Shown: piece after piece, positions 15,249 to 23,091 of the stretch
Layout of the letters: each line of letters begins with the position of its first letter
Position numbering within the stretch: the stretch's first letter is position 1
Assembly (NCBI GenBank): GCA_025456175.1
Contig: JALOLC010000011.1
Coordinates: 1-35,204 of the forward strand
Reading direction: 5' to 3'
DNA length: 35,204 nucleotides
Origin: Acidobacteriota bacterium
Lineage (GTDB): Bacteria; Acidobacteriota; Aminicenantia; UBA2199
Notes under the pieces: model-generated
The model's database searches: none
The model's input: only the letters and a program-made list of their open reading frames with translations
Told to the model about the DNA's origin: nothing
Made by a program: the position numbers and the translations under genes

Positions 15249-17176
15249 TGCTCAAATCGATGAGGGATAAGAAGAAAACGCTTTCCTGGACCTTGTGGCT
15301 GGTCATCCTGGCCTTTGTCGGCTTCATCTTCGTGCAATGGGGTTCCGGACGCTTCGAGGATGAGGGGTTGGAGCGCGACGTGGCCGCGGTCGGCAGCCAG
15401 CCGATCAGCGGCGAGGAGTTCCAGAAGCGCCTGGTTCAGAACCTGGATATGTACGACAAGCAGTTCAAGGACAGCCTCAACCGCCAGATGATCAACCAGC
15501 TGGGGGTTCCCGAGCAGGTGCTGCAGGGGATGATCAGCGGCCGCATCATCCAAAGCGAGGCCGAAAAGCTGAAACTGCGGGTATCCGACGCCGAGCTGCA
15601 GGAAGCCATCCGCTCCTACCCGGCCTTCCAGCGCGACGGCGCGTTCATCGGCTCCGAGGAGTACGAGCGGCTGCTGGCCTACAATCACATGACGGTGTTG
15701 GATTTCGAGAGCGGAATGAAACAGGACCTCCTCAGCGACAAGCTGAAGGCGCTGGTGACCGCCGGCCTGGCCCTGGACACCGCCACGCTGCGCGACGACT
15801 ACCGCAAGGAGAACGACAGCGCCGATCTGGAATCGATCCTCTTCCGTGCCGAGGATGTCAAGGAACAGCCCGACGTCTCCGAAGAAGAACTCCGCGAGTT
15901 CCACCGCAAGAACCCCTCCCTGTTCCGCACCCCCGAAAAGCGGGGCGGGGAAGTGCTGGCCATGAAGTTCTCCGACTTCAAGAAGGAAATCCGCGTCGGC
16001 GAGGAGGAGATGTTCGCTTATTTCAAGGCGAACAAGGCCATGTTCCGCGTTCCCGGCAAGACGCGGGTCAGCCGCATCTGGGTGGCCTACGACGCCCAGA
16101 CGCGCGAGGAGGTCCTCAAGCGGATGGATCAGACTGCCGCCGCCTTGACGCCGAGCGATTTCGCCGCCAGGGCCAGGGAGATGTCTGGGGACGAGAAAGC
16201 CAAGGAAGGCGGCGACTGGGGCTACTGGGGCTGGCAAAGCTTCAGCCCCCAGGAAAAATCGGTGATCGACAACCTCAAGCCCGGCGCGATCTCCTCGCCC
16301 GTGGATGCGGGCAAAGGGTTTTCCCTTCTCTACGCCTCCGAAAAGGTCGAGGAGAAGCAGGAGAATTATGACGCGGTCAAGGCCCGCATTCGCGATGTCC
16401 TGGAGGGCGAGAAGCAGAAAAAGCTGGCCAGCGAGCGCCTCGCGCAAGCCTATGAAAAAATCAAGAAGGCCGGCAACGTGCGCGAGGGCGCCGGCAGCCT
16501 GGCGGCCAAAGTCGTCGACAGCGGCCTGCTGACCCAGGGCCAGGCCATCCCGAATGTCGACGAGATGGGCTATATCTCCCAAAAGCTGTTCGCCATGAAC
16601 GACAAGGAGATCTCCCAGCCGCTGGAATTTCCCGAGGGGATCGCCGTCGTGCGCCTGACGCGCATCGTCAAACCCGAGGCCGAGGATTTCGCCGCCGCCA
16701 GGGAGCGGGTGCGCCAGGAGGTTCTGACCGCCAAGAAACTCGAGCTGCAGGAGGCGCGGGCGCTGAAGGTGGCCGCCGAGCTGAACAAGCTCGCTGATGC
16801 CAAGAAGATCGAGGAATTCCTGAAAACGGAGGGGCTCAAGGCGGATGCCGTCACCTACCAGCGCGGCAACCGGCTGGCCGGCCAGCCGGAGACCCCCGGA
16901 CTGGACGACGCGGTGTTCGCCATGGCAGAGAACTCCTACTCCCGCCCCTTGCGCCTGCAGAACGCCATCGCCGTCATCAAGCTCAAGAAGAAAAAGGTCG
17001 TCAGCGACGCCGACTTTGCCAGGGAGCGCGACGGCTATTACCGCCGCCGCCTGGAGGAGGCCCGGAACAGCCGCTTCGGCTCCTTCCTGTTCGCCGTCAG
17101 GAACGATTACAAGATTCGCTTCAATGCCGATAGTTTCGAGAAGATCAAGGAATACGCCCTGTCCAGGTACCGCTGA
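15248..17176 (+). CDS. PpiD-like membrane-anchored periplasmic foldase
   Basis: This is a peptidyl-prolyl isomerase/chaperone of the SurA/PpiD type, held in the inner membrane with its body in the periplasm. The architecture is a short basic cytoplasmic start with one membrane helix (about 12-31, TLWLVILAFVGFIFVQW), then a SurA_N-like helical region (about 40-240) that includes the QVLQGMISGRIIQSEAEKL segment. A parvulin-like domain follows at about 265-385, with VSRIWVAYD and GGDWGYWGW. Two further regions (about 430-490 and 540-580) resemble degenerate parvulin halves. The length of 642 residues is close to E. coli PpiD. The ATG at 15248 overlaps the kinase stop and has a strong GGAGG at 15236-15240. 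Whether the parvulin domain is catalytically active is uncertain. The call could also be written as SurA N-terminal domain protein. Confidence 0.85.
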   Translation: MLKSMRDKKKTLSWTLWLVILAFVGFIFVQWGSGRFEDEGLERDVAAVGSQPISGEEFQKRLVQNLDMYDKQFKDSLNRQMINQLGVPEQVLQGMISGRIIQSEAEKLKLRVSDAELQEAIRSYPAFQRDGAFIGSEEYERLLAYNHMTVLDFESGMKQDLLSDKLKALVTAGLALDTATLRDDYRKENDSADLESILFRAEDVKEQPDVSEEELREFHRKNPSLFRTPEKRGGEVLAMKFSDFKKEIRVGEEEMFAYFKANKAMFRVPGKTRVSRIWVAYDAQTREEVLKRMDQTAAALTPSDFAARAREMSGDEKAKEGGDWGYWGWQSFSPQEKSVIDNLKPGAISSPVDAGKGFSLLYASEKVEEKQENYDAVKARIRDVLEGEKQKKLASERLAQAYEKIKKAGNVREGAGSLAAKVVDSGLLTQGQAIPNVDEMGYISQKLFAMNDKEISQPLEFPEGIAVVRLTRIVKPEAEDFAAARERVRQEVLTAKKLELQEARALKVAAELNKLADAKKIEEFLKTEGLKADAVTYQRGNRLAGQPETPGLDDAVFAMAENSYSRPLRLQNAIAVIKLKKKKVVSDADFARERDGYYRRRLEEARNSRFGSFLFAVRNDYKIRFNADSFEKIKEYALSRYR

Positions 17177-17186
17177 AGGAGAAACC

Positions 17187-19196
17187 ATGAACCATACTCC
17201 CGAGATCAAGGGCATGCCCGACGGGGCGTTCGAAGTGCTGCCGGCCGGCAAAGAGTACGTCCCCTACATCCACGCCGACCAGGTCCTGCCCGAGGTGACT
17301 GCCCGCTCGATCGTCCTCGGCCTGATCATGGCCGTCGTGTTCTCGGCCGCCGCCGCCTTCCTGGGGCTGAAGATCGGCCAGGTGTTCGAGGCCGCCATCC
17401 CCATCGCCATCATCGCCGTCGGCGTTTCGCCGCTGTTCAAGCGCCGGAACACCATTCTGGAGAACGTCATCATCCAGTCGATCGGCGCCGCTTCCGGCCT
17501 GATCGTGGCCGGCGCCATCTTCACCCTGCCGGCGCTGTTCATCCTCGGCCTTGACAAGGCGATCGGCTTCGACCTGGTCAAGATTTTCGCCGTTTCCTTC
17601 CTGGGCGGTACGTTGGGTGTCCTGTTCCTGATCCCGTTCCGCAAGTACTTCGTCAAGGAAATGCACGGCCATTTCCCCTTCCCGGAAGCCACCGCCACCG
17701 CCCAGGTGCTGGTCGCCGGCGAGAAGGGCGGCGCCCAGGCCAAGATCCTGGTCAAGAGCATGATCATCGGCGGCCTCTTTGACTTCATGGTGCACTCCAT
17801 GGGCGCCTTTCCCGAGTACTTCACCAGCCGCATCTTCAGGATCGGCAAGGTCCTTTCCGACAAGTTCAGGATCGAGCTGCGCATGGACGTGCTCTCGGCC
17901 GTCATGGGCCTCGGCTACATCATCGGCCTGAAATACACGTCGATCATCGCCGCCGGCAGCATGCTTTCCTGGTTCCTGCTGGTGCCGGTGGTTCATTTCT
18001 TCGGCCAGTACATACCCGCCGAGATCGTCGGCAATGCCCCCAAGCTGATCTCGGCCATGAACGCCGAGGAGATCTTCCGCAACTACGTGCGCTTTATCGG
18101 CATCGGCGCCATCGCCATGGCCGGCGTCATCGGCATCCTCAAGTCGTCCAAGATCATCGTCCAGGCCTTCGGCATGGGCTTCAAGCAGATTTTCCGCAAG
18201 GCGGCCGCAGGCGAAGAAAAGGGGCCGCGGACCCAAACCGACCTGAGCATGAAAACCGTCATTCTAGGACTGGCGCTGGCGATCGTGGTCATCTGGGCCT
18301 TTTTCAGCTTCTCGGTGCTGAGCCCGGTGCCGCACCCGCTGCGGCTCGGCCTGATCGCCACCATCACCGTCTTCGTCATCAGCTTCCTCTTCACCTCGGT
18401 GGCGGCCCGCGCCATCGCCATCGTCGGCACCAACCCCGTTTCCGGCATGACGATGATGACCCTCATCCTGAGCAGCCTGGTGCTGGTGGCCGCCGGACTC
18501 ACCGGTCCGTACGGCATGTACGCCGCCCTGCTCATCGGCGGCGTGGTCTGCACGGCGCTCTCCATGTCGGGGGGCTTCATCACCGACCTCAAGATCGGCT
18601 ACTGGCTGGGCTCGACCCCGCTCAAGCAGCAGAAGTACAAGTTCCTCGGCATTTTCCTGTCCTCGCTGACCGTTGGCTTGGTCATCCTGCTGTTGAACCA
18701 GACCTACGGGTTCAGCGGCGGCAATGCCCTGGCGGCGCCCCAGGCCAATGCCATGGCCGCCCTGATCCAGCCGCTGATGAATCCCGGCGCCCAGGTGCCC
18801 TGGCTGCTCTATGGCGTCGGCCTGCTCACCGCCCTGATCATGGAGTTCATCGGCGTGCCGCCGCTGGCCTTTGCCCTGGGCATGTACATCCCCCTGGAGC
18901 TGAACCTGCCGCTGGTCATCGGCGGCCTGATCGCCCACCTGATCTCCCGTTCCAGCAAGGACAAGGATCTGGCCGGCAAGCGCTACGACAAGGGCATCCT
19001 CATCTCCTCCGGCTTCATCGCCGGCGGCGCCATCATCGGTGTGGTCAGCGCCATCCTGGAATGGCGGTTCCCGGACAGTTTCCCGGTGCTGGGCTGGGCG
19101 GTTTCCTCTAAAGGGGAGCCCATCGCCCTGGTGATGTTCATCGCCCTGGCGATCTATCTGTTTCTCGACTCGCGCCGCGCCAGGAAGGAGGATTGA
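17187..19196 (+). CDS. OPT family oligopeptide transporter
   Basis: This is a large polytopic membrane protein of the OPT family, proton-coupled importers of small peptides and, in some branches, metal chelates. About fifteen hydrophobic helices are spread over 669 residues. The conserved first helix region contains AAAFLGLKIGQVFEAAIP, and the motif FPFPEATATAQVL near residue 165 is typical of the prokaryotic OPT branch. ATG 17187 was chosen because AAGGAG lies six bases upstream, right after the ppiD stop. The frame is open further upstream but that part reads through ppiD. The C-terminal part (GVPPLAFALGMYIPLELNLPL) matches the family's last helices. The M24 peptidase gene follows with a one-base overlap, which supports peptide uptake, though the actual substrate is unproven. 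Confidence 0.92.
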   Translation: MNHTPEIKGMPDGAFEVLPAGKEYVPYIHADQVLPEVTARSIVLGLIMAVVFSAAAAFLGLKIGQVFEAAIPIAIIAVGVSPLFKRRNTILENVIIQSIGAASGLIVAGAIFTLPALFILGLDKAIGFDLVKIFAVSFLGGTLGVLFLIPFRKYFVKEMHGHFPFPEATATAQVLVAGEKGGAQAKILVKSMIIGGLFDFMVHSMGAFPEYFTSRIFRIGKVLSDKFRIELRMDVLSAVMGLGYIIGLKYTSIIAAGSMLSWFLLVPVVHFFGQYIPAEIVGNAPKLISAMNAEEIFRNYVRFIGIGAIAMAGVIGILKSSKIIVQAFGMGFKQIFRKAAAGEEKGPRTQTDLSMKTVILGLALAIVVIWAFFSFSVLSPVPHPLRLGLIATITVFVISFLFTSVAARAIAIVGTNPVSGMTMMTLILSSLVLVAAGLTGPYGMYAALLIGGVVCTALSMSGGFITDLKIGYWLGSTPLKQQKYKFLGIFLSSLTVGLVILLLNQTYGFSGGNALAAPQANAMAALIQPLMNPGAQVPWLLYGVGLLTALIMEFIGVPPLAFALGMYIPLELNLPLVIGGLIAHLISRSSKDKDLAGKRYDKGILISSGFIAGGAIIGVVSAILEWRFPDSFPVLGWAVSSKGEPIALVMFIALAIYLFLDSRRARKED

Positions 19197-20404
19197 TGGA
19201 GAAGGAAAAGATCGCCCAGGCCATCGACATCCTGGGCGAGCTGGACATCGATCTCTGGCTGGTCATCGACCGCGAATCGGGGATCATCTCCGACCCGGTC
19301 ATGGATTACGTCGTCGGCTGTCATGCCACCTGGCTCTCTTTTTTCCTGTTCGCCAAGAATGGCGAGAAGCACGCCATCGTCGGCAACCTCGACGTGGAGA
19401 CCTTCCGCCGCTCCGGGCTTTTCGACACCGTATCCGCCTACAAGGGGAGTCCGAAGGACGACCTGCTGCGCCTGCTGCGGAGCCTCGGCCCGAAAAAGAT
19501 CGCCATCGACTACTCGCCGGACTGCGCCGCCGCCGACGGCCTGACCCACGGCAACTACCTGAAACTGCTGGAGCTGCTGAAGGACAGCGACTACCCGGGC
19601 CGACTGATCTCAGCCGAGGACGTGATCGCCAAGCTGCGCGGCAGGAAATCGGCTGAGGAGCTGCGCCGCCTGCGCGCCGCCTGCAGGATCACCCTGGAAA
19701 TTTACGGCCAGGTGGACCGGGCCGCCAAACCCGGCATGAGCGAAAAGGAACTGGCCTCCTGGATCACCGCCCGCCGCGAGAAACTGGGGCTGAAGTCCGC
19801 CTGGGACGTCAGCAGCTGCCCCGCTGTCTTCAGCGGCCCGCAGGAAGTCGGCGCCCACTCGGCGCCCACGGGCAACGTCCTCAAGCCCGGGCATATCTTC
19901 AATATTGATTTCGGTGTCAAGGTGGAAAAATATTGCTCCGACCTGCAGCGCACCTGGTACATCCTGCGGCCGGGGGAGACTCAAGCCCCGCCAGAGGTCC
20001 AGCGCGGATTTGACGTCCTCCTGCAGTCGATCCGGCTGGCCTTCGCGGCGCTCAAGCCCGGGGCGCGCGGGGTGGACGTCGACGCCATCGCCCGCGGCCA
20101 TATCGTAGCCCAAGGCTACGACGAGTATCCCCACGCCCTCGGCCACCAGGTGGGGCGCGACGCCCACGATGGCGGCGCCCTGCTGGCGCCGGCCTGGGAG
20201 CGCTACGGCAGCCTGCCGTTCATGCCCCTGGAGAGGGATCAGGTGTATACGATCGAGCCGCGCATCTATGTCAAGGACTTCGGAGTGGCCACGGTTGAGG
20301 AGATGGTCGTCATCACCGCCAGCGGGGCCGAGTACCTGTCTCAGCCCCAGCAGGAGCTGTACCTGGTGAAAGCGCGGCGGCCACGGAAGCGCCAGGGCCG
20401 GTGA
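19196..20404 (+). CDS. M24 family metallopeptidase (Xaa-Pro aminopeptidase-like)
   Basis: This is a cytoplasmic aminopeptidase of the M24 pita-bread fold, cleaving N-terminal residues, often before proline. The N-terminal creatinase-like domain covers about 1-150 and the catalytic domain about 155-400. The five metal ligands are visible: D238 in NIDFG, D249 in SDLQRT, H317 in HALGHQVG, E354 in TIEPR and E368 in VEEMV. The length of 402 residues is usual. ATG 19196 overlaps the OPT stop (TGATG) and has AAGGAGG at 19185-19191. A TTG directly before it is too close to that ribosome binding site. The tight linkage with the OPT transporter suggests cleavage of imported peptides. No signal peptide is seen. 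Confidence 0.92.
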   Translation: MEKEKIAQAIDILGELDIDLWLVIDRESGIISDPVMDYVVGCHATWLSFFLFAKNGEKHAIVGNLDVETFRRSGLFDTVSAYKGSPKDDLLRLLRSLGPKKIAIDYSPDCAAADGLTHGNYLKLLELLKDSDYPGRLISAEDVIAKLRGRKSAEELRRLRAACRITLEIYGQVDRAAKPGMSEKELASWITARREKLGLKSAWDVSSCPAVFSGPQEVGAHSAPTGNVLKPGHIFNIDFGVKVEKYCSDLQRTWYILRPGETQAPPEVQRGFDVLLQSIRLAFAALKPGARGVDVDAIARGHIVAQGYDEYPHALGHQVGRDAHDGGALLAPAWERYGSLPFMPLERDQVYTIEPRIYVKDFGVATVEEMVVITASGAEYLSQPQQELYLVKARRPRKRQGR

Positions 20405-20414
20405 AAACAAGAGC

Positions 20415-21317
20415 ATGAAGCCACTGGCGGATCACGGGGAGCGGCGCGCGAGAAAGCCCGAGTGGCTGAAGGCGCGCCTGCCGGGCGGCGACGCTTTTTT
20501 CGCCCTGAAAAGCAGGCTGGCGAAGGGCGGGCTGCATACCATCTGCCAGAGCGCGCGCTGTCCCAATGCCCATGAGTGCTGGAACAGCAGCCAGGCCACG
20601 TTCCTGGTCATGGGTGCTGTCTGCAGCCGCGACTGCCGTTTCTGTGCCGTCGCCAGCGGCGTTCCGGCGCCCCTGGACTCCGAGGAAGGGCGCAAGCTGT
20701 GCGAGATGACCGAGTGGATGAACCTGGGCTACGCCGTCGTCACCTCGGTGACCCGCGATGACCTCGCGGACAAGGGCAGCGGCCATTTCGCCATGGTCGT
20801 CCGTGAACTGAAGCGCGGGCGGCCGCAAATGAAGGTCGAGGCGCTGGTGCCCGATTTCTCCGGACGCCCCGAGCTCCTGGATCGGGTCCTGGACGCCGGT
20901 CCCGACGTCCTGGCCCACAACGTGGAGACGGTCGCCGCCCTCTACCCCCGGGTCAACCGCCGCCCCGGCGCCTTCGCCGATTCGCTGCGCATCCTGGAGC
21001 ACGGCAAGGAGCGGGGCTGGATCACCAAAACCGGTATCATGGTCGGGCTGGGGGAGAGCCACGCCGAACTGCGGGAGCTCTTCCGCGTCCTGCGCCGGCG
21101 CGGGGTGGAGGCCCTGACCATCGGCCAGTACCTGCAGCCCGAGCGGCGCAGCCTGCCGGTCCGCCGCTATTACACACCCGAGGAATTCGCCGAGCTCAAG
21201 GAAACGGCCCTCGGGGAGGGTTTCATCGGAGTGGAGTCCGGTCCCTTCGTCCGCAGCTCCTATCATGCCGAGCAGCTTTTCCAAACGGTGAACCGTGCGC
21301 TATCTCATATTCAGTGA
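20415..21317 (+). CDS. lipA: Lipoyl synthase
   Basis: LipA is a radical SAM enzyme that inserts two sulfur atoms into protein-bound octanoyl groups to make lipoyl cofactors. Both iron-sulfur clusters are accounted for: the auxiliary cluster by C44, C49 and C55 (CQSARCPNAHEC) and the radical SAM cluster by C70, C74 and C77 (CSRDCRFC). The C-terminal R280-S281-S282-Y283 supplies the serine ligand. TSVTRDDLADKGSGHFA is another clear LipA signature. The length of 300 residues is typical. The start at ATG 20415 lies 10 bp after the peptidase stop, with only a weak GAG ribosome binding site. No lipB or other lipoate gene is in the window. The next gene begins inside its last 23 bases. Confidence 0.97.
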   Translation: MKPLADHGERRARKPEWLKARLPGGDAFFALKSRLAKGGLHTICQSARCPNAHECWNSSQATFLVMGAVCSRDCRFCAVASGVPAPLDSEEGRKLCEMTEWMNLGYAVVTSVTRDDLADKGSGHFAMVVRELKRGRPQMKVEALVPDFSGRPELLDRVLDAGPDVLAHNVETVAALYPRVNRRPGAFADSLRILEHGKERGWITKTGIMVGLGESHAELRELFRVLRRRGVEALTIGQYLQPERRSLPVRRYYTPEEFAELKETALGEGFIGVESGPFVRSSYHAEQLFQTVNRALSHIQ

Positions 21318-22032
21318 CATCCACAGCAACGTCGAGGCCTTCGCGAAGTTCCTCACCCAGAAGAAGGCGAAGACCGTCGACCAGATCCTTTTTCTGGGCG
21401 ACCTGGTCGGCTATGGACCGAATCCCGACGAGGTGATCAACCTGTTCCGCGGGCTGCCGCACATGAGGATGGTGCGCGGCAACCATGACAAGGTCATCGC
21501 CGAGCTGGAGTCGTCGGCGCTCTTCAATCCCGCCGCCGCTTTTTCCGCCGAGTGGAGCAAGCTGAATATCGCGCCGGCCAACTTCCAGTACCTGAAGAAG
21601 CTGGCGAAGGGGCCGCAGGTGATCGACCGTTTCATCACCATCTGCCACGGCTCCACCTTCGACGAAGACTACTACGTGTTCTCGCAGTTCGAGGCCACCG
21701 AGTCGTTCCGCTTCATGGAGACCTCGATCGGCTTTTTCGGCCACACGCACTTCCCCGTCATCTACTACCTGCGCAACGACAAGCTCGACGCCGTGCCCCT
21801 GACCGAGAGCACGCGCATCAAGCTCGACCGCAACACCCGTTACCTGATCAACCCCGGCTCCATCGGACAGCCGCGCGACAAGAATCCGGCCGCGAGCTAC
21901 ATCGTTTTCGACTCGGGGAAGATGGAGATCAGCTTCAACCGCTTCACGTACGACGTGAGCCGGACTCAGAAGAAGATACGCGAGGCCGGTTTGCCGGAAC
22001 TGTTGGCCAGTCGCCTGGAGGCCGGTGTCTAA
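21295..22032 (+). CDS. Calcineurin-like metallophosphoesterase
   Basis: This is a single-domain metallophosphoesterase with a dinuclear metal site. The motifs are SDIHSN (D8, H10), FLGDLVGYGP, GNHDK, CHGS and GHTHFP, all in the expected order. The chain ends in a strand region with INPGSIGQPRDKNP, common in YfcE-like and bacterial diadenosine or protein-phosphatase-like members. The length is 245 residues. The GTG start at 21295 places the DxH motif at the very N-terminus, as usual, and overlaps lipA by 23 bases, so translation is likely coupled. The substrate could be a nucleotide, a phosphoprotein or a cyclic nucleotide. Sequence alone does not decide. Confidence 0.88.
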   Translation: MRYLIFSDIHSNVEAFAKFLTQKKAKTVDQILFLGDLVGYGPNPDEVINLFRGLPHMRMVRGNHDKVIAELESSALFNPAAAFSAEWSKLNIAPANFQYLKKLAKGPQVIDRFITICHGSTFDEDYYVFSQFEATESFRFMETSIGFFGHTHFPVIYYLRNDKLDAVPLTESTRIKLDRNTRYLINPGSIGQPRDKNPAASYIVFDSGKMEISFNRFTYDVSRTQKKIREAGLPELLASRLEAGV

Positions 22033-22050
22033 CCGGAAAAGGAGGAGCCC

Positions 22051-23091
22051 ATGAAAAACGAGGAGATCAAAAGCTTTGTTCAGAAGGTGATCAACGAAAA
22101 GATCGAGCTGCTGCTCAACCGCATCGACAGCTTCCAGAGCGGCGTGTTCCGCGACATCGAAAAGCTGAAGGACATGGACGATCTGGCCAAGTTCACCCTG
22201 CCCAAGGACTTTGCCGCCCACGACGAGAACAGCGAGGGCGCGGAGGACGTCAAGGTCCTGAACGAGTACGTCAAGAAGATCTCCACCGCCGCCAACCAGC
22301 TCCAATTGATCGGCAGCATCATCGAGGGCCTCACCCGCTTCTGCGACCGGGCCGCCCTGTTCCTGCTGCGCGACGACAAGCTGGTCGGCTGGCGCGGCAA
22401 GGGCTTCTCGGGCGAGAACGGCCAGATCAGCGACGACGAGCTGAAGCGCATCTTCTTCTCGCTTTCGGCCAACACGGTGCTCAAAAGCGTCATCGAGACA
22501 AAGAAGAGCTATGCCGGCGACCCGCTCAACAAGCCCGACGACTTCCTGATCTACAACCGCTTCGGCGGCGGCAAGCCCAAGAGGATCTTTGTCCTGCCCT
22601 TCTTCGTCAAGGGCAAGCCCCAGGCGGTGATCTATGCCGACTCGCTGGCCGGCGCGCCGATCAAGGCCAAGCCCATCGAGATCCTGGCCACGGTGGGCGA
22701 GCTCAGCCTGGACCTGCTGCCCATCCGCCAGAAGCTGCTGGCCAAGATCAAGACCCAGGAGTTCGTCGAGGATACCGAGATCGAGCAAAAGTCCTTTGAG
22801 CAGCATGAGGAGGAGCTGGAAAAAACGTCGGCCCCGACGCGCGAGAACGATCCCGAGCGCTACGCCCGGGTGATCATCAACGACATCATCCTGTACAACA
22901 AGAAGGTGGTGGAGGACGGCATCAAGAACCGGAACCTGTACGAGGTCCTGAAGGAGACCCTGCTGCAGGCCAAGGAGCTGTACCTGCGCCGCTCCAGCAA
23001 CCTGCGCTACTTTGAGGAGCAGATGGTCAGGCTGCTGGCCAAGGGCGAGCGCGAAGCCTTGAAGGGCTACAAGTTTGAAGTCTACAAGTAA
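22051..23091 (+). CDS. GAF-like domain protein of unknown function
   Basis: The function is not recognised. The middle part (about residues 70-225) looks like a GAF-type sensory fold. It has an amphipathic helix region around NQLQLIGSIIEGLTRF, then AALFLLRDDKLVGWRGKGF, and a closing strand-helix with FVLPFFVKGKPQAVIYAD. An acidic linker (about 235-265) follows. The C-terminal helical module (about 265-346) begins DPERYARVIINDIILYNKK and contains LKETLLQAKELYLRR. From memory, this pair of modules recurs in Acidobacteria proteins annotated only as hypothetical or GAF-domain. No catalytic motif, membrane helix or signal peptide is visible, so a cytoplasmic regulator is the best guess. ATG 22051 has an excellent AAGGAGG ribosome binding site. 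The transglycosylase gene starts inside its last codons. Confidence 0.75.
   Translation: MKNEEIKSFVQKVINEKIELLLNRIDSFQSGVFRDIEKLKDMDDLAKFTLPKDFAAHDENSEGAEDVKVLNEYVKKISTAANQLQLIGSIIEGLTRFCDRAALFLLRDDKLVGWRGKGFSGENGQISDDELKRIFFSLSANTVLKSVIETKKSYAGDPLNKPDDFLIYNRFGGGKPKRIFVLPFFVKGKPQAVIYADSLAGAPIKAKPIEILATVGELSLDLLPIRQKLLAKIKTQEFVEDTEIEQKSFEQHEEELEKTSAPTRENDPERYARVIINDIILYNKKVVEDGIKNRNLYEVLKETLLQAKELYLRRSSNLRYFEEQMVRLLAKGEREALKGYKFEVYK

Noticed and set aside
15191-17251. A 686-codon minus-strand frame opposite the PpiD-like gene
   Set aside because: It is antisense to a gene with clear domains and ribosome binding site, and has no family signature.
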